From Pseudomonas fluorescens (GTDB taxonomy: Bacteria; Pseudomonadota; Gammaproteobacteria; Pseudomonadales; Pseudomonadaceae), in NCBI RefSeq assembly GCF_019212185.1, contig NZ_CP078138.1:1036501-1100500 (forward strand): 64,000 bases of DNA, written 5' to 3'. The position numbers and the translations under genes are program-made. Under the pieces are notes generated by a model. That model did no database searches and was not told the DNA's origin. It saw only the letters and a program-made list of their open reading frames with translations. Positions within the stretch are counted from its first letter, which is position 1. Each line of letters opens with the position of its first letter. This document shows, piece after piece, positions 35,547-45,347 of this stretch.

Positions 35547-37286
35547 ATGAAGTTAGCCATTGTTACTGCCTGCCCCAACGGCATGGTCACCAGTGTGCTC
35601 TGCGCCCGCTTGCTGGATGCGGCGGCGCAGCGCCAGGGGTGGAGCACCAGTGTCGAAGTGCACGATGCGGCGCATCCGGAGCGCCAATTATCAGCCGCGA
35701 CCCTCGATGAGGCGGAGTGGGTGTTGCTGGTCAGCACAGGGACGCTGGACCTGTCGCGATTCGTCGGCAAGCGTCTGTTCCAGAGCACACCGTCCCAGGC
35801 CCTGCAGGACGTCGATGCAGTGTTGCGTCGGGGTGCTGAAGAGGCGCAAATCCATAGCCCGGTGCAAGCGCTGGCCGAACCCGTAGCGCAAGCGCAGGTC
35901 GCACCACGTCTGGTGGCCGTCACCGCCTGCCCGACCGGTGTCGCCCACACCTTTATGGCCGCCGAAGCCTTGCAGCAAGCCGCGAAACGCCTGGGCTACG
36001 AGCTACAGGTGGAAACCCAGGGCTCGGTCGGCGCGCGCAATCCGTTGAGCGCCGAGGCCATCGAAGCGGCCGACGTGGTGCTGTTGGCGGCGGACATTGA
36101 AGTGCCGACCGAGCGTTTCGCCGGCAAAAAAATCTATCGCTGTGGCACTGGTATCGCCCTCAAGCAGGCCGAGGCGACGCTGAATAAAGCGCTCGCCGAA
36201 GGCAAGCAGGAGAGCGCCGCCAGCGCTGGCAAGGTGGCCTCCAAACAAGAGAAGACCGGGGTCTACAAGCACCTGCTGACCGGTGTGTCGTTCATGTTGC
36301 CAATGGTCGTTGCGGGCGGCTTGTTGATCGCCCTGTCGTTTGTGTTTGGCATCGAAGCTTTCAAAGAACAGGGCAGTCTTGCAGCGGCGCTGATGCAGAT
36401 CGGTGGCGAGAGCGCTTTCAAATTGATGGTGCCGTTGCTGGCGGGCTACATCGCCTATTCGATCGCCGACCGCCCTGGCCTCGCGCCGGGCATGATTGGC
36501 GGGCTGCTGGCGAGCACCCTGGGCGCCGGGTTTATCGGCGGGATCATTGCCGGTTTCCTCGCCGGCTACGCGGCGCAGGCGATCAATCGTTATGCGCGTT
36601 TGCCACAGAGCCTGGAAGCGCTGAAACCGATTCTGATCATTCCGCTGCTGGCGAGTCTGTTCACCGGTCTGGTGATGATCTATGTCGTGGGTAAACCGGT
36701 GGCCGGGATGCTTGCCGGCCTGACCCACTTCCTCGACAGCATGGGCACCACCAACGCGATTCTGCTGGGGGTGTTGCTCGGCGGCATGATGTGCGTCGAC
36801 CTCGGTGGGCCGATCAACAAGGCCGCCTACGCATTCTCGGTGGGGCTGCTGGCCTCGCAGAGTTATGCGCCGATGGCCGCGACCATGGCCGCCGGTATGG
36901 TGCCGCCTATTGGTCTGGGCATCGCCACCTTCATCGCCCGCCGCAAGTTCGCCCAGACCGAGCGTGAGGCGGGCAAGGCGGCATTGGTGCTGGGGCTGTG
37001 CTTTATCTCCGAAGGCGCGATTCCGTTTGCCGCCAAAGACCCGCTGCGGGTGATTCCGGCGAGCATTGCTGGTGGCGCCTTGACCGGTGCGCTGTCGATG
37101 TACTTTGGCTGCAAACTGATGGCGCCACACGGTGGCCTGTTCGTGATGCTGATCCCGAATGCGATCAACCATGCGTTGCTGTATTTGCTGGCGATTGTTG
37201 CCGGCAGTCTGTTGACGGCGGTGGTGTATGCGTTGGTCAAGCGACCGGAAGCGGTAGAGCTGACGGTCGAACCCGCCAGCGCCTGA
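35547..37286 (+). CDS. fruA: Fructose-specific PTS permease EIIB'BC
   Basis: The membrane permease that imports fructose and phosphorylates it to fructose-1-phosphate. From ATG 35547 the protein is 579 residues. A degenerate EIIB' domain (about 1-105, TACPNG at 7-12) is followed by a functional EIIB (about 120-220, phosphocysteine Cys128 in TACPTGVAHT). The EIIC membrane domain (about 240-575) has many hydrophobic helices. TAAGAGGG lies 6 bases upstream of the ATG. A REP palindrome follows the stop. Confidence 0.96.
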   Translation: MKLAIVTACPNGMVTSVLCARLLDAAAQRQGWSTSVEVHDAAHPERQLSAATLDEAEWVLLVSTGTLDLSRFVGKRLFQSTPSQALQDVDAVLRRGAEEAQIHSPVQALAEPVAQAQVAPRLVAVTACPTGVAHTFMAAEALQQAAKRLGYELQVETQGSVGARNPLSAEAIEAADVVLLAADIEVPTERFAGKKIYRCGTGIALKQAEATLNKALAEGKQESAASAGKVASKQEKTGVYKHLLTGVSFMLPMVVAGGLLIALSFVFGIEAFKEQGSLAAALMQIGGESAFKLMVPLLAGYIAYSIADRPGLAPGMIGGLLASTLGAGFIGGIIAGFLAGYAAQAINRYARLPQSLEALKPILIIPLLASLFTGLVMIYVVGKPVAGMLAGLTHFLDSMGTTNAILLGVLLGGMMCVDLGGPINKAAYAFSVGLLASQSYAPMAATMAAGMVPPIGLGIATFIARRKFAQTEREAGKAALVLGLCFISEGAIPFAAKDPLRVIPASIAGGALTGALSMYFGCKLMAPHGGLFVMLIPNAINHALLYLLAIVAGSLLTAVVYALVKRPEAVELTVEPASA

Positions 37287-37298
37287 TTTCTCCCCCCT

Positions 37299-37328
37299 CT
37301 GTAGGAGCGAGCAAGCTCGCTCCTACAG
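37299..37328. repeat. REP palindrome between fruA and the reductase gene
   Basis: CTGTAGGAGCGAGC and GCTCGCTCCTACAG are perfect 14-base arms around AA. It lies between two convergent genes and may help end both transcripts. Confidence 0.85.
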
Positions 37329-37343
37329 ATACGGGTAGGTGGA

Positions 37344-39875
37344 TCAGTACACGTCCCGGCGATATCGCCCTTGCTCGATCAAACGCTCAACCTCGTCAGG
37401 GCCAAGCACCTCGTTGAGCACCTGATCCACCCCCGACGCCATCCCCTGCAAACTGCCGCAGATATAAATCACCGCACCCTCCGCCAGCCACTTTTTCAAT
37501 AGCACCGCCGATTCGCGCAACCGATCCTGGACGTAGATTTTCTCAGCCTGATCCCGTGAAAAAGCCAGGTCCAGGCGCTCCAGGTCACCCTCGATCAGCC
37601 AGCTCTCCAATTCGTCGCGGCACAGGTAGTCGTGTTCCCGATTACGCTCGCCGAACAGCAGCCAATTGCGTGTCTGGCCGTCGGCTATTCGTGCTTTCAG
37701 CAGGCTGCGCAGACCAGCAAGGCCGGTGCCGTTGCCCAGCAGAATCATCGGCACCGGGGTCGGCGGCAGATGGAAGCCGCTGTTGCGCCGTACCCGCAGG
37801 CTGATTGGCGAGCCCAGTGGTGCGTGCTCGGTCAGCCAGCCCGAACCGATGCCCAGGCTGCCATCGGCATGCCGTTCCTGGCGCACGATCAACTCCAGCA
37901 CACCGTCGGCGGCAATCGAGGCGATCGAATATTCGCGCATGGCCAGTGGCACCAGCGCATCGACCAGCGCCTGGGCATGCAGGCCCACCAGATGTGCGCG
38001 GTTGTTCGGCAACTGACGGCTGGCCAGGGCTTGCTCAAGGGTTTCCAGCAGACCATCGAGTTGCACCGAGGTGTTGCCGGGGATGCCAAGGCCATCGAGG
38101 AAATGCTCAATCGCCCACGGACAGTTGCGTGGCAGCACTTCCACCAGGTCACCTGCCAGCCAACTGCTGTTATCGGGTGCGCTCAAGCCCAGCAAGTACA
38201 CGCCTGAACCACTGCTATCCGGGTTCATCAGCTCGCGCCGATCAAGGGTCCAGTTGTTGTAGCCAGGGGCCTGCCAAAGTTCGGCCGGGGCCTGCCCGGT
38301 CAGATGACCGAGTTGCTGTTGCCAGTGACGCAGGGCATAGGGATCGCCGCTGTCGACTTCAACCGGGGCAAACAGCGTGGTGCCGCCGTGCTGCGCCAGC
38401 CACTGGTGCAGGCGCCGGGCGAAACCGCAGAAGTGCTGGTACTGGCGATCACCCAGGCCGAGCACCGCATAGTTCAGGCTGCCCAGGCTGGCTGCCTGGC
38501 CCAGGACCTTGCGCTCGAAACCACGGGCACTGTCCGGCGCTTCGCCGTCGCCGAAGGTGCTGACCACGAACAATGCGTTGTTCGATTCACGCAGGTCTTG
38601 CTCGCTAACGGACGCCAAGGGCTGGACCTTGACCGGCATGCCGGCCGCTTGCAGTTGGCTGGCGGTCTGCCAGGCCAATTGTTCGGCAAACCCACTCTGG
38701 CTGGCGAAGCCGATCAACCAGGCCGGAGTGTTGCTATTGCTCGGCGCAAGGTCTTTACGCGCCTGCTTGATCTGGCGTTTCTTGCGTCGACGGTCGAGGT
38801 AGAGCAGCCAGCCGGTGATAAAGAACAGCGGCATCAGCAACGAGGTGACCATCAAGATGATGCGTCCGGCGAGGCCGAAATAACTGCCGACGTGCAGCGC
38901 GTACACGCTGGTCAACAGTTGCGCCTTGAAGCTCTTGTCGCTGTAGCGATCGTGACGCTTGATCACTCCGGTGGCCGGGTCGAGGCTGATCTGGTTCAAC
39001 GCACGCTCATGGGGCGAGGTTTTCAGCAGGTAGAACACGGTCGCGGGTTGGCCGGCCACTGGCGGCATACGCACGTTGTAGGCGCTCAGGTCCGGCCCGG
39101 CGGCGCTGTAGATGCTGCTCCAGATCGCGTTGTAGTCAGCCACCGGGGGCGGTCCCGCCGGTGGTCGCGCACCGCGACCCTGGCGCACGCGCTCGTTCTG
39201 CGGAGCGTCGGACAGCAGTCGGGTCACACCCTTGTTGTACCACTCGTACGACCAGGTCAGCCCGGTCAGGGCCGCCAACAGGTAAGCCAGCAAGCACCAG
39301 GTGCCGGCCACCGAGTGCAGGTCCCAATTGAAGCTGCGGCCTTTCTTCTTCCAGTCCAGGGTCAGCCAGGCGCGCCAGCTTTGCCACTGGCGCGGCCAGC
39401 GCAGGTAGAGCCCGGACAGGCAGAAAAAGATCAGGATCAGGGTGCAGGCGCCGGTGATCTGCCGACCGGTATCGCCCATCGCCAGGAATCGGTGCAGCTG
39501 CAGCATCAGGCCGAAGAAGTCCTGGCCCACGGCATCGCCGGTGAATTCGCCGGTGTACGGGTTGACGTAGCGCATCTGCCCGCGCCGCTCCCCCGGCGGC
39601 GGAGTGAAGAACAGGCGCGCGGCATAGCCACTGTCGGTGTCGACCCAGAGCATCGCGACTTTCTTGCCTTCGATGGCCTCGGCCTTGGCCACCAGCTCAA
39701 CCGGCGGCAACACCCCGGCCGGGAGTTTTTCCACCCGCAACACCTGGGGGTTGATGGCCCGCATGATCTCGTCCTGAAACGACACCGTGGCGCCGGTAAA
39801 GCCCATCAAGGCCAGTACCAGGCCTGCGCTGATGCCGAAGAACCAGTGCAGCTGGAACAGGGTTTTCTTCAACAC
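37344..39875 (-). CDS. piuB: PepSY-transmembrane / flavoreductase fusion (PiuB-like, siderophore-iron reductase candidate)
   Basis: An 843-residue inner-membrane protein. The N-terminal half is a PepSY_TM domain with four or five membrane segments (the first at 10-30) and conserved His in [14 protein letters not shown] and [11 protein letters not shown], which may bind heme. The C-terminal half resembles sulfite reductase CysJ/P450 reductase: a flavodoxin domain (about 390-530, [11 protein letters not shown]) then FAD and NADPH lobes ([27 protein letters not shown]). Family knowledge and the adjacent piuA suggest electron transfer to ferric siderophore. It corresponds to P. aeruginosa PA4513 (from memory). 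The start is GTG at 39875, with TTG at 39872 possible. It lies 131 bases after piuA. Confidence 0.85.
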   Translation of the reverse strand: MLKKTLFQLHWFFGISAGLVLALMGFTGATVSFQDEIMRAINPQVLRVEKLPAGVLPPVELVAKAEAIEGKKVAMLWVDTDSGYAARLFFTPPPGERRGQMRYVNPYTGEFTGDAVGQDFFGLMLQLHRFLAMGDTGRQITGACTLILIFFCLSGLYLRWPRQWQSWRAWLTLDWKKKGRSFNWDLHSVAGTWCLLAYLLAALTGLTWSYEWYNKGVTRLLSDAPQNERVRQGRGARPPAGPPPVADYNAIWSSIYSAAGPDLSAYNVRMPPVAGQPATVFYLLKTSPHERALNQISLDPATGVIKRHDRYSDKSFKAQLLTSVYALHVGSYFGLAGRIILMVTSLLMPLFFITGWLLYLDRRRKKRQIKQARKDLAPSNSNTPAWLIGFASQSGFAEQLAWQTASQLQAAGMPVKVQPLASVSEQDLRESNNALFVVSTFGDGEAPDSARGFERKVLGQAASLGSLNYAVLGLGDRQYQHFCGFARRLHQWLAQHGGTTLFAPVEVDSGDPYALRHWQQQLGHLTGQAPAELWQAPGYNNWTLDRRELMNPDSSGSGVYLLGLSAPDNSSWLAGDLVEVLPRNCPWAIEHFLDGLGIPGNTSVQLDGLLETLEQALASRQLPNNRAHLVGLHAQALVDALVPLAMREYSIASIAADGVLELIVRQERHADGSLGIGSGWLTEHAPLGSPISLRVRRNSGFHLPPTPVPMILLGNGTGLAGLRSLLKARIADGQTRNWLLFGERNREHDYLCRDELESWLIEGDLERLDLAFSRDQAEKIYVQDRLRESAVLLKKWLAEGAVIYICGSLQGMASGVDQVLNEVLGPDEVERLIEQGRYRRDVY

Positions 39876-39958
39876 ATCGACCGCCTTGTTTCGTTCAAAG
39901 AATTTTCACGGCGCGCATTATGCCGTGGGTTGTCTGCAGGCTTTGCCTTTTACGCACA

Positions 39959-39990
39959 AAGGCCCCGCTCATCGAGATGAACGGGGCCCT
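39959..39990 (-). terminator. Hairpin after piuA
   Basis: In the minus direction GGCCCCG pairs with CGGGGCC across a 14-base loop and is followed by TTTGTG. It lies between piuA and piuB, so it could reduce read-through to the reductase gene. Confidence 0.6.
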
Positions 39991-40006
39991 GGTGTTCACG
40001 CTTCCA

Positions 40007-42319
40007 TCAGAAGTGGAAGTTAGTGCTCAGCAATGCCGTACGGCCCGCCGCCTGGTTGGCGAAGTGGGTCGAGAAAGCCTTGTCGTAGTAGGTTTCGTCG
40101 GTCAGGTTCTGCACGTTCAGTTGCAGGTCGATGTTTTTGGTCAGCTTGTAGGCGGCCATTGCATCGTAGCGAACGTAGGAATCAACCATGGTGGTGTTGG
40201 CCACGCTGCCGAACACGTCGTCGACGTAGAACGCGCCGCCACCGACGGTCAGCTTCGGCGTGATCTGGTAAGTGGTCCAGACGCTGGCGCTGTTTTTCGG
40301 GGTGTTCGGCAATTCGTTGCCGTCGGTCACGCTGAGCGGGCCGCCGTCAACTTGCTCGCTGTCCATGTAGGCGTAGCCGGCGAACACTTGCCACTTGTCG
40401 GTGATCTTGCCGGTGGCCGACAACTCGATACCTTGAACGCGGGTTTTGCCGGCGTTTTCATAGGTGGTCGAGTCAACCTGAACGCGGGCGTTGTCTTTCT
40501 CGGTACGGAAGATATCGGCGGTCAGCGACAGGCGATCGTTCAGCAGGTCCCACTTGGTGCCGATTTCGTAGTTCTTGGTGGTTTCCGGCTCCATGTCGCT
40601 CTTGATCTGGTTACCCGAACGGTCGGGTGTACCACCCAGGGCGTTGCCTTCCTGGCCTTCACCGACGTAGTTGCCCGGTGGGGTCGCGGAAGTGGCGTAG
40701 GACGCGTAGATGCTGCCGTTCTCCGCCGGCTTGTAGACCACGCCGAACTGACCGGTGATGAACTCGCTGGTGTCCTTACCTTTGTAGGTAGTTGCGCCGG
40801 CAGCGGTGTAGGACTTGTATTGGGTGTCGAAGTGGTCGTAGCGCAGACCCATGTTCACCAGCCATTGTTCGGACAACTCGAGGGTGTCGAACAGATAGAT
40901 GGCGCGGGTGTTGGCATCGGTGTCGGTGCCGGCGTAGTTGCGCGAGATCGCGCCGTTCCACGGATCGCTCGGCGTCGGGTTGGACAGCGAGGTGCAGTTG
41001 AAGCCGCTGGATGCGCCGACCATCGCCGGGGTGCAGTTGCTGTTGGCAGCGCCGCCAGGCACGGTGTCGGTGTTGACGTTGTAGCTGGACTTTTCGCTTT
41101 CCTCGCGGCTGAACTCGATACCGGTGGAGAAGCTGTTCTTGAAGCCAGCGATGTACACGTCACCAAACAGATCGGTCTGGTTGGTGGTGGTGTCGGTGTT
41201 GCTGACGCGGGTGTTGGCGCGGCGCCACACCGTACCGTTGTTGACGTTGCCCTTGCTGTCGTCTGGCTGGGTCAGGATGTAGTCCTGCATGCTGCTGCCG
41301 TGACGCAGGGTGTTCTTCACGGTCAGCGCGTCGTTCAGGTCGTGCTCGATGGCGAAGGTCGCGGTGTCGGTACGGGTCTTGCGGAAGTCGCGGTTGTCCA
41401 GGCCGTAGAAGTTGCTGCTGTCACCGCCGGCGTAGGGCTTGTCCGGATTGGACTTGGTGCGCGCAGCCGAGCCGCCGGCCGGGATGGTGTAAGGAATGCC
41501 CGAATCTGGCGTGTCGTTGCTTTCCAGATGGTAGTAGTCGAGGTTGACGCGGGTATCGGTGCCCAGGCCGAAGACCAGGGATGGCGCGACGCCCCAGCGG
41601 TCGTAGTCGACGCTGTCACGGCCGGCCACATTGCTTTCGTGGCTCATCAGGTTCAAACGGCCAGCGGCGCTGTCACTGAACTGGTAGTTGCCGTCCAGGG
41701 TGTAGCGGCGGGTCTGGTCGGAACCGTAGGTGAAGCCACCGTCGAACGAATCGCCCAGATGCGCCTTCTTGCTCACCAGGTTGATGGTGCCGCCGGCTGC
41801 GCCACGACCGCCAATGGCGGAGTTCGGGCCTTTGCTGACTTCGATCGATTCAACGGCGAAGATTTCGCGGCTCTGCGAACCGGTGTCGCGCACGCCGTCG
41901 AGGTAGGTATCACCCTGGGCGTCGAAGCCGCGGATAAACGGACGGTCGCCTTGCGGGTTGCCGCCTTCGCCAGCGCCGAAGGTGATGCCGGGAACGGTGC
42001 GCAGGGCGTCCTGCATGTTCAGGGCGCCAGTGTCCTTGAGGACTTGTTGCGGAATCACGGTCACGGAACGTGGGGTGTCAACCAACGGCGCGGTGTACTT
42101 GGGCGAGGATGCCTTTTCAACCTGGTAGGACGTTGAGTCCTGCGCCTCACCGGTAACGCTGGTGGCGTCCAGCGCGATCGCATTGCCGGAAGTCTTCGCG
42201 TCGGTCTTTTCTGCGGCGAAAACCATCTGGCCGGCGGAGCCGGCGGTGATCGCCACGCCGATGGCGGAAGCGAGCAAGCGCGGCGTGCTGACGGGTGATT
42301 GTGGTAGTTGACGTGACAT
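40007..42319 (-). CDS. piuA: TonB-dependent catecholate siderophore receptor PiuA
   Basis: An outer-membrane receptor of 770 residues for iron-siderophore uptake. PiuA/Fiu-type receptors also admit catechol-conjugated antibiotics. It has an N-terminal signal peptide (to about residue 36, QMVFAAEK), a plug domain (about 60-200) with PRSVTVIPQQVL and the GRGAAGGTINLVSKK segment, and a 22-strand barrel ending in TALLSTNFHF, with terminal Phe. GGGGAGGGG precedes the ATG. It diverges from piuC. Iron regulation by Fur is expected, but I see no convincing Fur box. Confidence 0.93.
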   Translation of the reverse strand: MSRQLPQSPVSTPRLLASAIGVAITAGSAGQMVFAAEKTDAKTSGNAIALDATSVTGEAQDSTSYQVEKASSPKYTAPLVDTPRSVTVIPQQVLKDTGALNMQDALRTVPGITFGAGEGGNPQGDRPFIRGFDAQGDTYLDGVRDTGSQSREIFAVESIEVSKGPNSAIGGRGAAGGTINLVSKKAHLGDSFDGGFTYGSDQTRRYTLDGNYQFSDSAAGRLNLMSHESNVAGRDSVDYDRWGVAPSLVFGLGTDTRVNLDYYHLESNDTPDSGIPYTIPAGGSAARTKSNPDKPYAGGDSSNFYGLDNRDFRKTRTDTATFAIEHDLNDALTVKNTLRHGSSMQDYILTQPDDSKGNVNNGTVWRRANTRVSNTDTTTNQTDLFGDVYIAGFKNSFSTGIEFSREESEKSSYNVNTDTVPGGAANSNCTPAMVGASSGFNCTSLSNPTPSDPWNGAISRNYAGTDTDANTRAIYLFDTLELSEQWLVNMGLRYDHFDTQYKSYTAAGATTYKGKDTSEFITGQFGVVYKPAENGSIYASYATSATPPGNYVGEGQEGNALGGTPDRSGNQIKSDMEPETTKNYEIGTKWDLLNDRLSLTADIFRTEKDNARVQVDSTTYENAGKTRVQGIELSATGKITDKWQVFAGYAYMDSEQVDGGPLSVTDGNELPNTPKNSASVWTTYQITPKLTVGGGAFYVDDVFGSVANTTMVDSYVRYDAMAAYKLTKNIDLQLNVQNLTDETYYDKAFSTHFANQAAGRTALLSTNFHF

Positions 42320-42527
42320 GGTGAATTCCCCTCCCCAAGGATTTGAGGACGCGGAATATAGGGTAAACAGGTATTTCTAACAATTGCGATTTATTGCTAT
42401 TTGCACTGAATTTACATTCTTTACAATTTGTCCTTACGGTTTTTACGTTCTCGTTCGTCATGCCGGTTTTACTTCATCAATAAGAATCAATACCATTACC
42501 ACCCTCTTGACTTTCAGGTATCGCGCC
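42320..42527. promoter_or_regulatory. piuA/piuC divergent promoter region
   Basis: 208 bases that are AT-richer than the surroundings and must hold both promoters. The best Fur-box-like stretch is near 42480-42498 (AATAAGAATCAATACCATT), about 10 of 19 matches to the Fur consensus by eye. That is too weak to call a site. Confidence 0.4.
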
Positions 42528-43208
42528 ATGCTGCTGCACATTCCCGGCTTGTTCTCCCGTGAGGAGGTGCAGCGCATTCGCGAGGCTCTGCAACAGGCCG
42601 ATTGGGCGGATGGCAAGATCACCGCCGGGTTCCAGTCGGCGAAGGCCAAGCACAACCTGCAATTGCCCGAAGGCCATGCGCTGGCTCAGGAAATCGGCGC
42701 GGCGATGCTCGACCGGTTGTGGAAAAATCCGCGCTTCATGTCAGCCGCGCTGCCGCATAAGGTGTTTCCGCCGCTGCTCAACTGCTACACCGCCGGCGGC
42801 AGTTTCGACTTTCATATCGACAACGCCGTGCGCCAGCCCAAAGGCAGCGTCGAGCGGGTGCGCACCGACCTGTCGTCGACCCTGTTCTTCAGCGATCCGG
42901 ACGAATACGACGGCGGCGAACTGGAGATCCAGGACACCTTCGGCACCCAGCGCGTGAAGTTGCCTGCCGGCGACATGGTGCTATACCCGGGCACCAGCCT
43001 GCACAAGGTCAACGCAGTCACTCGCGGCACGCGTTACGCCTCGTTCTTCTGGACCCAGAGCCTGGTCCGCGAGGACAGCCAGCGTGCCTTGTTGTTCGAG
43101 ATGGACGAGGCGATCCAGCAATTGACCGCCGACATGCCCGATCACCCCTCGTTGATTCGCCTGACCGGCACCTACCACAACCTGCTGCGGCGCTGGGTCG
43201 AGGTGTAA
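42528..43208 (+). CDS. piuC: Fe(II)/2-oxoglutarate-dependent hydroxylase PiuC
   Basis: A PKHD-type hydroxylase of 226 residues (YbiX/PiuC family), encoded beside catecholate receptors and needed for full siderophore use. The substrate is not known. The iron triad reads His96 and Asp98 in FDFHIDNAV and His159 in GTSLHKVN. Arg169 in TRGTRYAS fits the 2-oxoglutarate salt bridge. It starts [21 protein letters not shown]. It diverges from piuA, and the next gene starts right at its stop. Confidence 0.94.
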   Translation: MLLHIPGLFSREEVQRIREALQQADWADGKITAGFQSAKAKHNLQLPEGHALAQEIGAAMLDRLWKNPRFMSAALPHKVFPPLLNCYTAGGSFDFHIDNAVRQPKGSVERVRTDLSSTLFFSDPDEYDGGELEIQDTFGTQRVKLPAGDMVLYPGTSLHKVNAVTRGTRYASFFWTQSLVREDSQRALLFEMDEAIQQLTADMPDHPSLIRLTGTYHNLLRRWVEV

Positions 43209-43967
43209 GTGACCGATTTTCGTTTACGCCGCGAAGAAACCCTCGACGCCGAGCGCCTGCGCGCCATGCTCGACGAAAGCCCGGCCCGCGCGGCCCAGGC
43301 GATTCTGATCGCCGCCCGCGAAGGTGAACTCGAGGCCCAGGCCTTGCTCGGGCAGATTCTGCTCGACGGCCAGGGCATCGCCCAGGATCAGGCGCTGGCC
43401 ATGCGTTGGTTCGGCATCGCGGCGCAACAGGGCCACCTGATGGCGCGCAACATGCTCGGCCGTTGTCATGAGCACGGTTGGGGGTGTTCCGCAGACGCTG
43501 CCGTTGCCGCGCGACACTATCGAGTCGCCGCCGAAGCGGGCCTGGATTGGGCGATGTATAACCTCGCCAACCTGCTGGCGACCGGGCGCGGGGTGCTCGA
43601 GGATCAGCCCCAGGCACTGGGCTTGTATCGTCGTGCCGCTGAACGGGGCCACGCCAAGTCGATGAACCTGGTGGGGCGCTATCTGGAGGAAGGGCGGTTT
43701 TGTCCGGCCGATCCGGCGGGCGCGGTCGAGTGGTACCGGCGTTCGGCACTGGGCGGGGATTTTCGCGGGCAGTTCAGCTATGCAGCAGTGCTGGCCGGCC
43801 AGGGGCAGATAGAGGCGGCGCTGGGATGGCTGCGTGAGGCGCTGGCGGGTGGCAACCTGAAGTTTCTCGCGGTGGCGAGTCAGGCGCTGGAGAGTGCGCA
43901 GGATGTGCGGATTCGGGCGATGGCGGAGGATTACAGGCTACGTATGGAGCAGTTGCAGGTAGCGTAG
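43209..43967 (+). CDS. Sel1-repeat (TPR-like) protein
   Basis: A 252-residue soluble protein made of about five Sel1-like repeats. Examples are AQALLGQILLDGQGI, AMRWFGIAAQQGHLMARNML, AARHYRVAAEAGLDWAMYNL and GLYRRAAERGHAKSMNL. These form a helical protein-binding solenoid. No signal peptide is evident. The start is GTG at 43209, immediately after the piuC TAA, so the two are surely co-translated. In P. aeruginosa a similar gene (PA4516, from memory) follows piuC. The role is unknown. It may scaffold or stabilise PiuC or the receptor complex. That is inference. Confidence 0.88.
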   Translation: MTDFRLRREETLDAERLRAMLDESPARAAQAILIAAREGELEAQALLGQILLDGQGIAQDQALAMRWFGIAAQQGHLMARNMLGRCHEHGWGCSADAAVAARHYRVAAEAGLDWAMYNLANLLATGRGVLEDQPQALGLYRRAAERGHAKSMNLVGRYLEEGRFCPADPAGAVEWYRRSALGGDFRGQFSYAAVLAGQGQIEAALGWLREALAGGNLKFLAVASQALESAQDVRIRAMAEDYRLRMEQLQVA

Positions 43968-43998
43968 CAACGCGTTCAGTTTGGGTGAACGCGTTGCT
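43966..43998 (+). terminator. 13-base-pair hairpin at the end of the Sel1 gene
   Basis: AGCAACGCGTTCA (43966-43978) and TGAACGCGTTGCT (43986-43998) are perfect inverted arms. The stem begins inside the stop codon of the Sel1 gene. TCTGGTTTTT follows, so it is probably the transcript end for piuC-sel1. Confidence 0.75.
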
Positions 43999-44010
43999 CT
44001 CTGGTTTTTC

Positions 44011-44032
44011 GCGAGCGGGCTCGCTCCTACAG
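44011..44032. repeat. REP element before the decarboxylase 3' end
   Basis: GCGAGC-GG-GCTCGC with the flanking TCCTACAG tail. It is the same family as the palindrome at 37299, in the inverted orientation. Confidence 0.7.
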
Positions 44033-44039
44033 GTCGCTA

Positions 44040-45203
44040 TTAAACGTAGAACGACTTCAGTGGCGGGAAGCCGTTGAATTCAACTGCGCTATAGCTGGTG
44101 GTGTAGGCACCGGTGGACAGCCAGTACAGGCGGTCGCCGATGGCCAGGTTCAGCGGCAGGCCGTACTTGTAGTTCTCGTACATGATGTCGGCGCTGTCGC
44201 AGGTCGGGCCGGCGATGACCACTTCTTCCATCTCGCCTTTCTTCTCGGTCCAGATCGGGAACTTGATGGCTTCGTCCATGGTTTCGATCAGGCCGGAGAA
44301 TTTGCCCACGTCGGTGTACACCCAACGCTCGACGGCAGTGCGCGATTTCCGTGCAACCAGCACCACTTCGCTGACCAGGATGCCGGCGTTGGCAATCAAC
44401 GAACGGCCCGGCTCGAGGATGATTTCCGGCAGGTCGTCGCCGAAGTCTTCCTTGAGGAAGCGGATGATTTCCTCGGCGTAGGTTTCCAGGCTGTTGGTAC
44501 GGGTGATGTAGTTGGCCGGGAAGCCGCCGCCCATGTTGATCAGCTTGAGGACGATGCCGTCTTCTTCTTTCAGACGCTCGAAGATCACTTTGACCTTGGC
44601 GATCGCTGCGTCCCAGACGCTGATGTCACGCTGTTGCGAACCGACGTGGAACGACACGCCGTACGGCACCAGGCCGAGGTCGCGAGCGAGGATCAGCAGG
44701 TCCATGGCCATGTCGGTCTGGCAGCCGAATTTTCGCGACAGTGGCCAGTCAGCGGTGGTCGAGCCTTCGGTAAGGATGCGCACGTAGACTTTCGAACCCG
44801 GTGCGGCCTTGGCGATGTTGCGCAGGTCGGCTTCGGAGTCGGTGGAGTACAGGCGCACACCTTTGTCGTAGAAGTAGCGGATGTCCTTGGACTTCTTGAT
44901 GGTGTTGCCGTAGCTGATGCGGTCGGCGCTGACACCGCGAGCCAGGACCTTGTCCAGTTCGTAGATCGAGGCGATGTCGAAGCTCGAACCCTTTTCCTTG
45001 AGCAGATCAATGATCTCGACGGCCGGGTTGGCCTTGACCGCGTAGTAGACCTTGGCGAATTCGAAACCGGCGCGCAGGTCATCATAGGCCTGGGCGATCA
45101 TCGCGGTGTCGATCACCACGAATGGGGTCTCTTGCTTGTCGGCGAACGCCTTCATTTTCTGAAAGGTATCGCGCGCGAAATAGTCTTCGACCTGGATCGA
45201 CAT
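44040..45203 (-). CDS. speC: Ornithine/lysine-type decarboxylase (SpeC-like, alanine racemase fold)
   Basis: A PLP-dependent group IV decarboxylase that makes putrescine from ornithine (some also make cadaverine from lysine). The protein has 387 residues. The PLP Lys57 lies in VYYAVKANPAVEI. HVGSQQ, the glycine loop LINMGGGFPANY, the EPGRSL phosphate site and Cys335 in AGPTCDSADIM at the subunit interface are all present. Length and sequence match P. aeruginosa SpeC (PA4519, from memory). Ornithine versus lysine preference cannot be read with certainty. GGAG precedes the ATG. Its leader carries a terminator-like hairpin. Confidence 0.92.
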   Translation of the reverse strand: MSIQVEDYFARDTFQKMKAFADKQETPFVVIDTAMIAQAYDDLRAGFEFAKVYYAVKANPAVEIIDLLKEKGSSFDIASIYELDKVLARGVSADRISYGNTIKKSKDIRYFYDKGVRLYSTDSEADLRNIAKAAPGSKVYVRILTEGSTTADWPLSRKFGCQTDMAMDLLILARDLGLVPYGVSFHVGSQQRDISVWDAAIAKVKVIFERLKEEDGIVLKLINMGGGFPANYITRTNSLETYAEEIIRFLKEDFGDDLPEIILEPGRSLIANAGILVSEVVLVARKSRTAVERWVYTDVGKFSGLIETMDEAIKFPIWTEKKGEMEEVVIAGPTCDSADIMYENYKYGLPLNLAIGDRLYWLSTGAYTTSYSAVEFNGFPPLKSFYV

Positions 45204-45309
45204 ATCGGGAAGCTCCTACTGGCAAACGTTAGAAATCAATGGGTGCAAATGAACGTCCTCCGTATCCCCACTTTGGTTCGCCTACTTCCCAAGGCATGTC
45301 GCCGAAAGC

Positions 45310-45347
45310 AAAAAGGCCATGGGATGTTCAGCTTTTCCCTTGGCCTT
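45310..45347 (-). terminator. Terminator-like hairpin in the speC leader
   Basis: In the minus direction AAGGCCAAGGGA pairs with TCCCATGGCCTT (11 of 12 pairs, 11-base loop) and five T follow. The hairpin ends about 107 bases before the speC ATG. It may be an attenuator of speC or the end of a small RNA encoded upstream. The 649-base region 45204-45852 contains no gene that I recognise. Confidence 0.7.

Noticed and set aside
38304..39980. 558-codon plus-strand open frame opposite the PepSY/flavoreductase gene
   Set aside because: Lacks recognisable domains, while the minus strand encodes a full membrane flavoreductase.
39920..42136. 738-codon plus-strand open frame opposite piuA
   Set aside because: Val/Gly/Ala-rich shadow. 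The minus strand carries the TonB receptor with signal peptide and terminal Phe.
42478..42500. Fur box near piuC
   Set aside because: Only about 10 of 19 positions agree by eye. Not strong enough to list as a site.
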